From assembly GCA_910578075.1 (NCBI GenBank), contig CAJTPK010000039.1, positions 1 through 22,203 of the forward strand: DNA of 22,203 nt, given 5' to 3'. Shown here piece by piece: positions 8,422-16,503 of the stretch; position 1 is the stretch's first letter, and every line of letters begins with the position of its first letter. The notes beneath the pieces were generated by a model. That model searched no databases, was not told the DNA's origin, and saw only the letters and a list, made by a program, of their open reading frames with translations. A program made the translations under genes and the position numbers. The DNA is from an uncultured Muribaculaceae bacterium (lineage in GTDB: Bacteria; Bacteroidota; Bacteroidia; Bacteroidales; Muribaculaceae).

Positions 8422-8871
8422 TCAAGGTAGGAAAGGGGTGATGTCATGGCCATTGGCCTCGAGTTCCCTGACCATTGAACTTGATATATATGAATATTCC
8501 GGAAGAGAGAGTAGGAAAACAGTCTCCATGCCGAGGATATTCTTGTTAATATCGGCAAGATTCCTTTCGTATTCGAAATCCGTGATATTCCTGACTCCAC
8601 GCAGAATTGCATCAGCACCAATGCTTGCGGCATAAGTGGCGGTGAGTCCCGGATAGACCGACACCTCGACACGGCTGTTACCCTCGAATGCTTTTTTTAT
8701 TGCCTCGACTCTTTTGACAATATTTTCATCCACAGGTTTAGTCATGTTGTGTCCGATGGCTATCACAATTTTGTCAAATATTTCCAGACCACGCTCCACA
8801 ATCGATTTGTGACCGATCGTGAAGGGATTGAATGTGCCGGGAAAAACAGCTGTTCTAAGAGTCTGTTCCAT
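8422..8871 (-). CDS. coaD: Phosphopantetheine adenylyltransferase
   Basis: CoaD catalyses the fourth step of coenzyme A synthesis, transferring an adenylyl group from ATP to 4'-phosphopantetheine in the cytoplasm. The 149-residue length is typical. The nucleotidyltransferase motif is complete: AVFPGTFNPFTIGH with T18 and H21 (TxGH), then the IAIGHN loop, GADAILRGVRNITDFEYE (the conserved arginine after ILRG), and YISSSMVREL (the second ATP-binding ISSS-xx-R motif). It follows parE by 18 bases and precedes the protease gene by 17, consistent with one operon. Confidence 0.97.
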   Translation of the reverse strand: MEQTLRTAVFPGTFNPFTIGHKSIVERGLEIFDKIVIAIGHNMTKPVDENIVKRVEAIKKAFEGNSRVEVSVYPGLTATYAASIGADAILRGVRNITDFEYERNLADINKNILGMETVFLLSLPEYSYISSSMVRELEANGHDITPFLP

Positions 8872-8889
8872 ATTAAATAACTTCAGATT

Positions 8890-10881
8890 CTAAATTTCTG
8901 AGTCATCTTCAATAACGAGGTTGTCGATGATAAAGTTCTGGCGTTCCATCGTGTTCTTGCCCATGTAGAACTCAAGAAGTTTATCGACTGCGTCTTCCCT
9001 TTTGAGTTTCACGCGGTCAAGACGCATGTCAGGACCTATGAATTCCGCGAACTCCGCATCATTGATCTCTCCGAGTCCTTTGAATCGGGTGATCTCCGCG
9101 TTGTTGCCGAATTTAGCTATTGCTGCCTCGCGTTCTTCATCAGTGTAGCAATAGAATGTATCTTTTTCTTCGTCTGATTCCTCTTTCTTCTTTGGTTTGC
9201 GTCGTGAACGGCGCACTGCGTTCTTATCGCGCACCCTGAAGAGAGGAGTCTGGAGGATGTATACGTGTCCTTTCTTAACAAGGTCGGGGAAGAACATAAG
9301 GAAGAATGTGATGATCAGCAGACGGATATGCATTCCGTCGACATCGGCATCCGTTGCGATAATCACTTTGTTATATCTCAATCCTTCAATGCCTTCCTCG
9401 ATGTTAAGAGCAGCCTGAAGAAGATTGAACTCATCGTTTTTATACACCACCTCCTGGGTCATGCCAAAAGAGTTGAGGGGCTTTCCGCGCAATGAGAATA
9501 CTGCCTGTGTCTCGGCATTGCGTACTTTGGTGATTGTGCCTGATGCGGAATCTCCCTCGGTGATGAATATCGCGGAATCCTCACGTTTGTCTTCTTTTGC
9601 CTTTGCCTTCAGCGGATCGTTGTAATGCACCCTGCAGTCGCGGAGTTTCCGGTTATGAAGGCTCACTTTTTTTGCTTTCTCCCTGGCGAGTTTGGCAACA
9701 CCTGCCATTGCCTTGCGTTCTTTCTCGCTTGAAGCTATCTTGCGCATCATGACCTCGGCTACATCCGGATTCCGGTGGAGATAGTCGTCGAGTTCTTTTT
9801 TGATAAAGTCGCCGATGAATTTATTTACAGTAAGGGTGCTTCCGGGAGCAACTTCCTTACTGCCGAGCTTTGTTTTTGTCTGGCTCTCAAATACCGGCTC
9901 CTGTATACGTACGGACACAGCCGCCACCATTCCATTGCGTATGTCGGAAAATTCATAGCTTTTGCCTGAGAATTCCTTGATTGTGCGGCTCACATGCTCA
10001 CGGAAAGCTGTGAGGTGGGTGCCACCCTGTGTGGTATGCTGGCCGTTGACAAATGAATAATACTCCTCACCATATTGCTCGGTGTGCGTGAGCACAACTT
10101 CGATATCATCGCCTTTGAGGTGGATTATAGGGTATAGCGGATCATTTGTCATGTTCTCTTTCAGCAGGTCAAGAAGACCATGGCGCGACATGTAACGACG
10201 TCCGTTATAGAAGAGTTGCAGCCCTGCGTTGAGATAGGTGTAGTTATTGACCATTGTCTCCACAAACTCCTGGTTGAACCGGTAGTTCTGGAAGAGAGAT
10301 GGGTCGGGGGAGAACTTCACCAATGTTCCGTTGGGTTCATTTGTAGGCAGAGGCTCAGACTGACGGACCAGGTCGCCGCGTTCAAATTCCACCTCCACCA
10401 TTTTACCATCGCGCACGCTTGCAACGCGGCAATATGTTGAAAGGGCGTTGACGGCCTTGAGTCCGACACCGTTGAGTCCTACGGATTTCTTGAAGTTTTT
10501 GTCATCGAATTTACCTCCGGTGTTGATGTCGGAAGCCACTTCCTTTACTTTGCCGAGCGGGATTCCACGTCCGTAGTCACGCACGGTCACCTCCCCCTCT
10601 TCCGTGAGGGTGATGTCGATGCGTTTGCCGGCTCCCATGTTGAACTCATCGATGGAGTTGTCCACAACCTCTTTGATGAGCACATATATGCCGTCGTCGG
10701 AATGTGTGCCGTCGCCGAGCTTGCCGATATACATACCCGGACGCCTGCGGATGTGCTCGTTCCATTTCAGTGTCTGGATCGCGTTGTCGTCATATGTGCC
10801 GGCATCAGCGGATGCGGCTGTAACGGGAGAGATCTCTTCAACATTCTCCCTCTCTTCAAATTCAAAAATATCCTCGCTCAT
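8890..10881 (-). CDS. parE: DNA topoisomerase IV subunit B (ParE)
   Basis: ParE is the ATPase subunit of topoisomerase IV, which with ParC decatenates daughter chromosomes. The GHKL ATPase domain shows IRRRPGMYIG (residues 45-53), KEVVDNSIDEF with catalytic E71 and Mg-binding N75, DYGRGIPLGK and KKSVGLNGVGLKAVNALS. The TOPRIM part shows EGDSASGTI and DADVDGMHIR, followed by RFKGLGEIN. DNSIDEFNMG and GRGIPLGKVKEVASDINTGG favour ParE over GyrB (which has DNSIDEAL and NTGGKF in another context). The length (663) and an acidic N-terminal extension of about 30 residues are within range. The gene ends in TAG, showing that amber is used as a stop here. Its own promoter lies between it and luxS. Confidence 0.93.
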   Translation of the reverse strand: MSEDIFEFEERENVEEISPVTAASADAGTYDDNAIQTLKWNEHIRRRPGMYIGKLGDGTHSDDGIYVLIKEVVDNSIDEFNMGAGKRIDITLTEEGEVTVRDYGRGIPLGKVKEVASDINTGGKFDDKNFKKSVGLNGVGLKAVNALSTYCRVASVRDGKMVEVEFERGDLVRQSEPLPTNEPNGTLVKFSPDPSLFQNYRFNQEFVETMVNNYTYLNAGLQLFYNGRRYMSRHGLLDLLKENMTNDPLYPIIHLKGDDIEVVLTHTEQYGEEYYSFVNGQHTTQGGTHLTAFREHVSRTIKEFSGKSYEFSDIRNGMVAAVSVRIQEPVFESQTKTKLGSKEVAPGSTLTVNKFIGDFIKKELDDYLHRNPDVAEVMMRKIASSEKERKAMAGVAKLAREKAKKVSLHNRKLRDCRVHYNDPLKAKAKEDKREDSAIFITEGDSASGTITKVRNAETQAVFSLRGKPLNSFGMTQEVVYKNDEFNLLQAALNIEEGIEGLRYNKVIIATDADVDGMHIRLLIITFFLMFFPDLVKKGHVYILQTPLFRVRDKNAVRRSRRKPKKKEESDEEKDTFYCYTDEEREAAIAKFGNNAEITRFKGLGEINDAEFAEFIGPDMRLDRVKLKREDAVDKLLEFYMGKNTMERQNFIIDNLVIEDDSEI

Positions 10882-10890
10882 AGATAACTA

Positions 10891-10921
10891 CAAAGTTACA
10901 AAAAATCCTGCTAAACCGCAA
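10891..10921 (-). promoter_or_regulatory. Promoter for the parE-coaD-protease operon
   Basis: On the minus strand, TTG (10921-10919) and TAACTTTG (10898-10891) are 20 bases apart, matching the Bacteroidetes consensus. The predicted start of transcription is near 10886, only a few bases before the parE ATG at 10881. The -33 element abuts the luxS stop codon. Confidence 0.6.
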
Positions 10922-11401
10922 TTATGCAGGGTATGTAAAGTTGTTGTGGGTTGCTTCCGCAAGTTCTTTGAGGTAATGTGCGGCGGCTGCTTTTGCTTCG
11001 GGAAGATCCATAAACGACCAATTGCCGCAGTCACGAGGCGTTGCTCCCGGTATCTCGCCTTCAAAATCTGCTACAAATACCATCGTCTCTTTGACGAGAG
11101 GAAGGATGTCAGCGCTTATATAATCGCCTGAAAGCAACAGATAATTGCCTGTGCAGCAACCCATGGGTCCCCAGTATATCACACGGTCTTTCCATTGGGG
11201 ATGATTACGCAGGAAAGTGGCTGCTATATGTTCCATTGCGTGAAGCGCACGTGGCGTTAGGGCTGGCTCGCGGTTGGGACGGGTCATGCGGATGTCGAAT
11301 GTTGAGATAACATCACCGGAAGGAGTGTGGTCTTGGCGGGAAAGATATATTCCTGGCTCAAGCAGTTCATGATTTATCGTGAAACTTGGGATTTTTTCCA
11401 T
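10922..11401 (-). CDS. luxS: S-ribosylhomocysteine lyase (LuxS)
   Basis: LuxS cleaves S-ribosylhomocysteine to homocysteine and the AI-2 precursor DPD, as part of the activated methyl cycle. The 159-residue length is normal. The metal site is intact: H54 and H58 in the LHAMEH motif (canonical HTLEH, with E57) and C125 in RDCGNW. C83 in MGCCTGNYLL is the catalytic cysteine. The N-terminal SFTINHELLEPGIYLS matches the family start. It lies just upstream of parE in the same direction with a promoter of its own, so co-transcription into parE is possible but not required. Confidence 0.97.
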   Translation of the reverse strand: MEKIPSFTINHELLEPGIYLSRQDHTPSGDVISTFDIRMTRPNREPALTPRALHAMEHIAATFLRNHPQWKDRVIYWGPMGCCTGNYLLLSGDYISADILPLVKETMVFVADFEGEIPGATPRDCGNWSFMDLPEAKAAAAHYLKELAEATHNNFTYPA

Positions 11402-11429
11402 TTTGGGTCAGTGTTATTTTTTTGATATG

Positions 11430-11457
11430 CAAAAATACTAAAAATAATGCAAATCAA
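11430..11457 (-). promoter_or_regulatory. Promoter for luxS
   Basis: On the minus strand TATTTTTG (11437-11430) is a good -7 box. TTG at 11457-11455 lies 17 bases upstream, slightly short of the usual spacing. The predicted start lies about 20 bases before the luxS ATG. The divergent porin gene starts at 11512; I could not settle on its promoter in this A/T-rich spacer. Confidence 0.5.
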
Positions 11458-11511
11458 GTGTAAACCGATGAACGGATTATGTTGTTTTACCGTTAAATAA
11501 ATTTTAGTATT

Positions 11512-12891
11512 ATGAGACACACTGCCGTATTGCTTTTAATATCCGCTGTATCAATGTCCGTTTATGCCCGCACCTCGCAGGCCGGTTCAGGAGCCGAGAA
11601 TGATTCCGTTGATTCGAAAGTGGAGTTTATAAAAACCTCTTCACATCCGGATGTGAAGGAGATTCTACAGAAGGATCGCCCTTCGGAGACTGCCGGTATA
11701 CCGGTGCCGCATTTTGCAGTCCGCACTGCCGACAATAAGTTTGTGCTGACCATAGGTGGACAGATCAATCCGATACTCGGTGCTGATTTCGGGAATGACC
11801 TCTATGAGGTCTCCGGAGCCGGAATCGGTTTCGTGACGTCGATGATTCCGGTTCCTCCGGTAAACGGAAAGAAGTCTGATTTCTATATAAACCCGCTTAA
11901 TGCCAACATTGATTTTCAGGTTGTCGGTTTTGGCGGAACCCGGAATCAGGTGACAGGCTATCTAAAGTTTGGCACAAACGGTGAGTCTGCGGCGATCAAG
12001 CTGAAAAAGGCATATGTGTCATGGATGGGAATCACAGCAGGTTTGAAGTCCACGCTTTTCGAGGATGGAGATGCCGCGTCTCCACCTACGATTGACCCGC
12101 AGGGTCCGAGCGGCATGGTGTCTACCTCGGCATATGAAGTAAGCTATGTGTCTCCGTCTTTCAAAGGTTTCCGCTTTGCCGTCGGATTGGATATGCCGAA
12201 TTATTATACTTCAAACGGTGTTTACCGTGGGCATGATTTCAAGACCTGGCGCGAGGAGGAGATAGGTGGCAAGCCGGTGGCAGATCCAGAGGCTTTCAAC
12301 CAGAATGTGCCCGACATACCGATGTGGGTGGAATATGCCGCCTCTGACTATAACAGGGTGCGTCTTTCCGGTATCATAAGGAATTTCACGTATCGGGATC
12401 TTTTAGAGGGGAAGCGGCGTAATTCCGTGGGTTGGGGTGTGATGCTCAGTGGAAACCTTAATCCAGTGGAGCCTCTTATACTTTATTTACAGGCTGCCTA
12501 TGGCAAGGGAATCGGGGCGTACATACAGGATATATCCGGTCAACCGTTGTCTTTTATTCCAGATGACTCCCGTCCGGGGCATATGACGCCCTCCCCGATG
12601 ATGGGGCTCACGTTTGGCGCCACATATAATATCACACCCAAATGGCAGGTGAATGCTGTTGTCTCTGAAGCCCGGATATGGAATGTCGGGCCATATGCGA
12701 CAGCTGCCGCAGATGCGCCCGACAATGTGAATAATTATAAATATGGTTTTTACGCCGCCGGTAATGTTTTCTATAATATATCCTCCTATCTGCAGGTGGG
12801 TGTCGAATATCTTTATGGCCGTCGTGGCACATGGAATGCAGGATCAGCCCTCGACAACCGCCTTCAGATGCAGATCATGTTCACGCTTTAA
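11512..12891 (+). CDS. DcaP-like outer-membrane porin
   Basis: This 459-residue secreted protein has a signal peptide (MRHTAVLLLISAVSMSVYA), a short periplasmic linker, and then a beta-barrel beginning FAVRTADNKFVLTIGGQINPILGADFG. That is the typical first strand of DcaP and related trimeric porins (FKIGGYVKLD-type start). Later strands include GYLKFGTNGESAAIKLKKAYVSWMGITAGLKSTLFEDGDA, YEVSYVSPSFKGFRFAVGLDMP, GVMLSGNLNPVEPLILYLQAAYGKG and YLQVGVEYLYGRRGTW, ending LQMQIMFTL. DcaP proteins take up small anionic molecules such as dicarboxylates, but the substrate here is unknown. The gene stands alone between divergent luxS and convergent ald. Confidence 0.82.
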   Translation: MRHTAVLLLISAVSMSVYARTSQAGSGAENDSVDSKVEFIKTSSHPDVKEILQKDRPSETAGIPVPHFAVRTADNKFVLTIGGQINPILGADFGNDLYEVSGAGIGFVTSMIPVPPVNGKKSDFYINPLNANIDFQVVGFGGTRNQVTGYLKFGTNGESAAIKLKKAYVSWMGITAGLKSTLFEDGDAASPPTIDPQGPSGMVSTSAYEVSYVSPSFKGFRFAVGLDMPNYYTSNGVYRGHDFKTWREEEIGGKPVADPEAFNQNVPDIPMWVEYAASDYNRVRLSGIIRNFTYRDLLEGKRRNSVGWGVMLSGNLNPVEPLILYLQAAYGKGIGAYIQDISGQPLSFIPDDSRPGHMTPSPMMGLTFGATYNITPKWQVNAVVSEARIWNVGPYATAAADAPDNVNNYKYGFYAAGNVFYNISSYLQVGVEYLYGRRGTWNAGSALDNRLQMQIMFTL

Positions 12892-12893
12892 TC

Positions 12894-12916
12894 CAGCGGA
12901 AATTTATTTTCCGCTG
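12894..12916. terminator. Bidirectional hairpin between the porin gene and ald
   Basis: CAGCGGAAA (12894-12902) pairs with TTTCCGCTG (12908-12916) around a five-base loop, exactly in the gap between two convergent genes. There is no long T-run on either side, so it is a plausible but not classic terminator serving both genes. Confidence 0.6.
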
Positions 12917-12918
12917 CC

Positions 12919-14028
12919 TTAATCAAGCGAGAGGGGAGTGTATGGCAGACCGAAAGCTTCCGCCACAGCTTCATATGTGATTTTTCCGTCAACCATATTC
13001 ACGCCTTCTGCAAGTCCCGGATCGCGACGGCATGCTTCTTTCCAGCCAAGGTCGGCGAGCTTGAGAGCGTAAGGCATTGTGGCGTTTGTAAGTGCCATGG
13101 TGGAAGTGTAGGGCACTGCCCCGGGAATATTGGCTACGGCATATTGGATCACACCGTCTACAACATACGTGGGCTCGGAATGTGTGGTAGGATGCGTTGT
13201 CTCGAAGCAGCCTCCCTGGTCAACGGCAACGTCAACCATGACAGAACCGGGACGCATCATTTTTATCATATCACGAGTGACAAGATGGGGTGCTTTTGCT
13301 CCGGGAACGAGTACGGATCCAACAACGAGATCTGTATCGGGAAGCTCCATCTCAATGTTGTGGCGGGATGAATATAATGTCTTGACATTCTTCGGCATCA
13401 CTTCTGAGCAATGGCGCAGTGTGGGCAGTGAAATATCGGTTATAGTGACATCAGCCCCCAGTCCTGCTGCCATCAAGGCTGCGTTGCGTCCTACAACGCC
13501 GGCGCCAAGAACAAGCACTTTCGCCGGTTTTACTCCAGGCACGCCTCCGAGCAGCACTCCGCGTCCTCCCTGCGGCTTTTCGAGGAATCGTGCGCCTTCC
13601 TGTATCGACATGCGTCCGGCAACTTCGCTCATAGGAATAAGCAACGGCAGGCGACGCTCACGGTCGGTGACAGTCTCGTAGGCGATGCATACCGCACCGG
13701 CTTTCATCATGGCTTCTGTCAGCTCCAGATCACATGCAAAATGGAAATATGTAAAGACAACCTGATTCTTGCGGATCAGAGGATATTCAGGCTTGATGGG
13801 TTCCTTTACCTTTATTATCATCTCCGCTTCGCCATATACATCTTCTATTGTAGGCAGGATTTTTGCTCCTGCCGCAATATATTCGTCATCGGAGAAACCG
13901 CTGCCCTCGCCGGCTGTATGCTGCACAAACACTTCATGACCATGGGCAACAAGCTCTTTAACTCCGGCAGGAGTGGCGCCTACTCTGTTTTCATTGTTTT
14001 TAATCTCTTTGGGGATTCCAATTTTCAT
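12919..14028 (-). CDS. ald: Alanine dehydrogenase
   Basis: Ald reversibly converts L-alanine, water and NAD to pyruvate, ammonia and NADH. The 369-residue length is typical. Substrate and catalytic residues are in place: R15 (NNENRVGATP), K75 (KVKEP) and H96 (FTYFHFACD). The Rossmann motif VLVLGAGVVGRNAALMAAGLGADVTI binds NAD, and DMIKMMRPGSVMVDVAVDQGGCFETT is the conserved C-terminal domain signature. It is a single gene. The 160 bases upstream (14029-14189) are A/T-rich; I see no confident promoter match there. Confidence 0.96.
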   Translation of the reverse strand: MKIGIPKEIKNNENRVGATPAGVKELVAHGHEVFVQHTAGEGSGFSDDEYIAAGAKILPTIEDVYGEAEMIIKVKEPIKPEYPLIRKNQVVFTYFHFACDLELTEAMMKAGAVCIAYETVTDRERRLPLLIPMSEVAGRMSIQEGARFLEKPQGGRGVLLGGVPGVKPAKVLVLGAGVVGRNAALMAAGLGADVTITDISLPTLRHCSEVMPKNVKTLYSSRHNIEMELPDTDLVVGSVLVPGAKAPHLVTRDMIKMMRPGSVMVDVAVDQGGCFETTHPTTHSEPTYVVDGVIQYAVANIPGAVPYTSTMALTNATMPYALKLADLGWKEACRRDPGLAEGVNMVDGKITYEAVAEAFGLPYTPLSLD

Positions 14029-14189
14029 AGCTTTACGGATTTAGGTTAACGAAACACTTTCTCGGCGCTTATAAATCAAAGTTCAATCACACCGGAAAAT
14101 AAATATCAGCGCGTAAATTTAGAAAAATGGAATCAGTCTGCAAATAAAATTTATATGTTTTTCGGCATTTGTTTTGAAATCTCCGCAGA

Positions 14190-14705
14190 TTATCGCCACC
14201 AGCGTCCCCAATCGCGACGTGTTGGCTTATCACCACGCTCGAATATTTCCTCAAGGTCATTGCGCAGACGTTCAAGTCGTAGGGAATATAGATGTTCCAA
14301 CCCATGATTTTCAAGATATACGGTCGTCTCATCCAGAAATTTCTCCACTCTCGGTTTATGCGTGAGGACATGTCGCCGCTCCATGAGCCATAACAGATAG
14401 ATGTCAAGGATATACAGCATCAGATCTGCTGTTTTTTCATAATCAACACATAGAGATGTGAAATATTTTACACGTGTCTTTATGTCTGTGAATCCCGGAC
14501 TTTTTCTGGGTTTGCCCTCTGATATGAAAAAAAGTTTGAATATTTTCTGTTTGTATTTGTCGAGTTCCTTGTCGACGTCAGGATTGATCCAGAATTCAAG
14601 GTATTCCTTTGCCTCAGGGCGTGCATCATACATCTCGCAGATTATTTCCGCGAGACCGTCCCTGTCAATTTCTTTTAGTGCTTTCTTCAGCGCGGCTTTC
14701 GACAT
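14190..14705 (-). CDS. DUF6155 family protein
   Basis: The 171-residue cytoplasmic protein is helical and highly charged. It begins MSKAALKKALKEIDRDGLAE, followed by IICEMYDARPEAKEYLEFWINPDVDKELDKYK, a pattern I associate with DUF6155, a family of unknown function common in Bacteroidetes. It has no signal peptide or membrane segment. A -7 box (TAAATTTG) lies eight bases upstream of the ATG, supporting this start and a very short leader. It is transcribed divergently from the Crp/Fnr regulator gene. No function can be assigned from context. Confidence 0.78.
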   Translation of the reverse strand: MSKAALKKALKEIDRDGLAEIICEMYDARPEAKEYLEFWINPDVDKELDKYKQKIFKLFFISEGKPRKSPGFTDIKTRVKYFTSLCVDYEKTADLMLYILDIYLLWLMERRHVLTHKPRVEKFLDETTVYLENHGLEHLYSLRLERLRNDLEEIFERGDKPTRRDWGRWWR

Positions 14706-14712
14706 ATCTTTG

Positions 14713-14744
14713 CAAATTTAACTAAATTACATTAATCTCGCAAA
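14713..14744 (-). promoter_or_regulatory. Promoter for the DUF6155 gene
   Basis: On the minus strand TTTG (14744-14741) and TAAATTTG (14720-14713) are 20 bases apart. The start of transcription would fall at or just before the ATG at 14705. Confidence 0.55.
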
Positions 14745-14765
14745 CTCATCATTTCTGCGGCTTGT

Positions 14766-14795
14766 TGTTAATGTCAGATTTGTGTAGTATATTTG
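14766..14795 (+). promoter_or_regulatory. Promoter for the Crp/Fnr regulator gene
   Basis: TTG (14766-14768) and TATATTTG (14788-14795) are 19 bases apart, an almost ideal Bacteroidetes promoter. It places transcription start near 14800, five bases before the ATG at 14805. It also shows that the in-frame TTG at 14793 belongs to the -7 box and is not a start codon. Confidence 0.7.
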
Positions 14796-14804
14796 CATTT
14801 GGTT

Positions 14805-15368
14805 ATGGCGCGACTTAATGATTTTATGGCTCAGGTGAATCTTGCTCCGTTGGCGGAATGCTGCCGGGAGCATGGTAGCATAGTGCGCTATGCCAAGGGC
14901 GAGCGGATGGTTCAGGAGGGTAATGTATGCCGATTTATAGGAGTGGTTCGGTCGGGTTATTTCAAATATACATCTATAACATCAAAAGGTGACGAGTGTG
15001 TCACCGGCTTTTCGTTTGAAGGGGAGGTTGTCACCGATTACGTACGTTCGTTTCTGTACAATCAACCGGCGCTGACTTCCATTGTCGCGGGTTGCGATGC
15101 GGAAGTGGTTCAGCTGCCCATCTCGAAAGCCCGCCCTTATTTGCTTCTTTGCAATCCTGCATTTATATCCGAGACGTCATCAATATTGCTTCAGGAAGCA
15201 TACCGCCGTTATTTATCGATCCACACGCTTACACCTCAGGAACGTTACAAGGAACTATGCTCTCGTTTTCATGACGATATCTCAATGATCCCATATAATG
15301 AACTTGCGTCGTATCTGTCAGTCTCGCGACGTCAATTCCAGCGTATACGAGAAAGCTTGCAGGAATAA
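14805..15368 (+). CDS. Crp/Fnr family transcriptional regulator
   Basis: The 187-residue protein has a cyclic-nucleotide-binding-like beta-roll (IVRYAKGERMVQEGNVCRFIGVVRSGYFKYT through VVQLPI), a dimerisation helix (FISETSSILLQEAYRRYLSIHTLTPQERYKEL), and a C-terminal helix-turn-helix (IPYNELASYLSVSRRQFQRIRESL). The phosphate-binding cassette of true cAMP receptors is not evident and there is no Fnr-type cysteine cluster, so the signal is unknown. I chose the ATG at 14805 because the longer TTG frame starts inside the promoter. The next gene downstream has a perfect palindrome where an activator of this family would bind, which suggests it is a target. Confidence 0.9.
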   Translation: MARLNDFMAQVNLAPLAECCREHGSIVRYAKGERMVQEGNVCRFIGVVRSGYFKYTSITSKGDECVTGFSFEGEVVTDYVRSFLYNQPALTSIVAGCDAEVVQLPISKARPYLLLCNPAFISETSSILLQEAYRRYLSIHTLTPQERYKELCSRFHDDISMIPYNELASYLSVSRRQFQRIRESLQE

Positions 15369-15401
15369 GGCAACTTCAAAAAAAATCAGGTATGTAGGGG
15401 A

Positions 15402-15421
15402 GATGGGACATTTGTCCCATC
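15402..15421. promoter_or_regulatory. Candidate Crp/Fnr-type operator, 20-bp palindrome
   Basis: GATGGGACATTTGTCCCATC has two perfect 9-base arms around a TT centre. It lies between the Crp/Fnr gene and the secreted protein gene. With transcription starting near 15453 (five bases after the -7 box), its centre is about 41 bases upstream, the position of class II activator sites. No good -33 element exists for that promoter, in keeping with activator dependence. Binding by the adjacent regulator is inference. Confidence 0.6.
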
Positions 15422-15440
15422 GCGTTTCAATTATTCGTGC

Positions 15441-15448
15441 TATCTTTG
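15441..15448 (+). promoter_or_regulatory. -7 box for the 15473 gene
   Basis: TATCTTTG matches TAnnTTTG. The expected -33 TTG is not present at 19-20 bases upstream; the palindrome at 15402-15421 takes the upstream position instead. An in-frame GTG at 15437 precedes this box and cannot be the start codon. Confidence 0.6.
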
Positions 15449-15472
15449 CGAAGAATCAAACGAATGTTATAT

Positions 15473-16150
15473 ATGAGGAATATACTGATTATTTTAGCCT
15501 TTAGTATGGCTGCATTATGCGTAGCTGCTGATAACGGTAACAAGGAGCAATATCATATCAAGGGTGTTCTTGCAGATGGCACAGAGATTGACGGCTATAA
15601 TGAAACAGCGTTGCAAAACTTTATGCGACCATGGGTGACAGAGGTGTGTATATCTGACTCTATGGGAAACAACAAGAATTGTTATAGTTCTGATGAATTG
15701 AAGGTTGTGTGGTTCACGCAGTTGGATGCTGATTCAATACCTGTGGTTTATCATGCTGTAAAGGCACAGAAGAGATTACCTCATCTTCTCAACAAAAATC
15801 CCAAACCATATAAAAAGCCGGTATTTCTGCGGCTGATTTACGAGGGAGAGAATGTGAAAGGGTATATAAGACCTTGGTTGAACCAGACACTCGGTAACAC
15901 GATGAATGTGTACAATCAGACATATATGTTCTATTATCTCACGAAGGATAGTGATATTGCCGTGGCATATTGGGATGGAACAAATGATATCACTCCATCG
16001 ATGCGTAAGGTTATGAAATTTTTTCTGAGGGAATTCCCCGCACTCGTTGAAATGATAGACAGGGGAGAGCTGACACCGAAGATGTTCCGTAGCAATCCGG
16101 CAATAGTCCTGCCTCTTATAGACAAGACCTACGATTCCAAGCAGAAGTGA
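15473..16150 (+). CDS. Secreted protein of unknown function (225 aa)
   Basis: The product starts with a signal peptide (MRNILIILAFSMAALCVAA); an ATG three codons upstream at 15464 is also possible. The mature part contains IKGVLADGTEIDGYNETALQNF, YSSDELKVVWFTQLDADSIPVVYHAV, KPVFLRLIYEGENVKGYIRPWLN, YMFYYLTKDSDIAVAYWDG, and a C-terminal helical SMRKVMKFFLREFPALVEMIDRGEL region. I recognise no named family. The mix of short strands and a helical tail resembles secreted Bacteroidales proteins of unknown function. The gene follows the Crp/Fnr gene by about 100 bases and has its own promoter with an operator-like palindrome. It ends four bases from the convergent small ORF. Confidence 0.75.
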   Translation: MRNILIILAFSMAALCVAADNGNKEQYHIKGVLADGTEIDGYNETALQNFMRPWVTEVCISDSMGNNKNCYSSDELKVVWFTQLDADSIPVVYHAVKAQKRLPHLLNKNPKPYKKPVFLRLIYEGENVKGYIRPWLNQTLGNTMNVYNQTYMFYYLTKDSDIAVAYWDGTNDITPSMRKVMKFFLREFPALVEMIDRGELTPKMFRSNPAIVLPLIDKTYDSKQK

Positions 16151-16153
16151 CGG

Positions 16154-16336
16154 CTATTGCTTCAACTGATAAAGCTTCAATGCGTCCGATGCGAGGATTT
16201 CGATCGGCCTGCCATCGGCATAAGCTATGACAACTTTTTCACCAAGTTTAGCCTTTCGCTCAAGCATTCTGAGTGTGCTCCGCCTCATCGCTTCACTTAG
16301 GCGAGAATATAATGCTATTTTTTCTTGCTCTGACAT
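16154..16336 (-). CDS. Small protein (60 aa), probable partner of a zeta-toxin gene
   Basis: The product is a 60-residue charged helical protein followed by a short beta segment: MSEQEKIALYSRLSEAMRRS, MLERKAKLGEKVVIAYADGR and IEILASDALKLYQLKQ. Small ORFs with a helical start and an end like 'ADGRPIEILASDAL' often follow zeta-toxin-like ATPase genes in Bacteroidetes operons, where they may act as antitoxin or accessory protein (from memory of such operons). Its start overlaps the 3' end of the toxin remnant by 22 bases, which supports that link. It appears intact although its partner is not. Confidence 0.6.
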   Translation of the reverse strand: MSEQEKIALYSRLSEAMRRSTLRMLERKAKLGEKVVIAYADGRPIEILASDALKLYQLKQ

Positions 16337-16503
16337 AACTGTTTTATTTGTGATAGTTTAATAGAGTCAATGATTTCGTGTGGTACTACAATAGGTTGTT
16401 GTGTCATACTATTATCATATAACGACCAATAGTCAACAATCGGTGCAAATATTTCGAAAAGATTTTGGAGTCCAAGCCAATAGCGTCGGTGTATTCTTGA
16501 CAT
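16315..16503 (-). pseudogene. C-terminal remnant of a zeta-toxin-like ATPase gene
   Basis: The minus-strand frame reads IHRRYWLGLQNLFEIFAPIV, then DYWSLYDNSMTQQPIVVPHE and a lysine-rich end, stopping with TAG at 16317-16315. The RRYxxxLxNLFxxxxPxVDxWxxYDNS pattern is the C-terminal signature of zeta-toxin-like P-loop kinases. No P-loop or central domain follows upstream: the homology stops near 16500 and a plus-strand ORF occupies that DNA. This is therefore a fragment of about 60 codons left by a deletion or insertion. The family call rests on a short motif. Confidence 0.6.
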
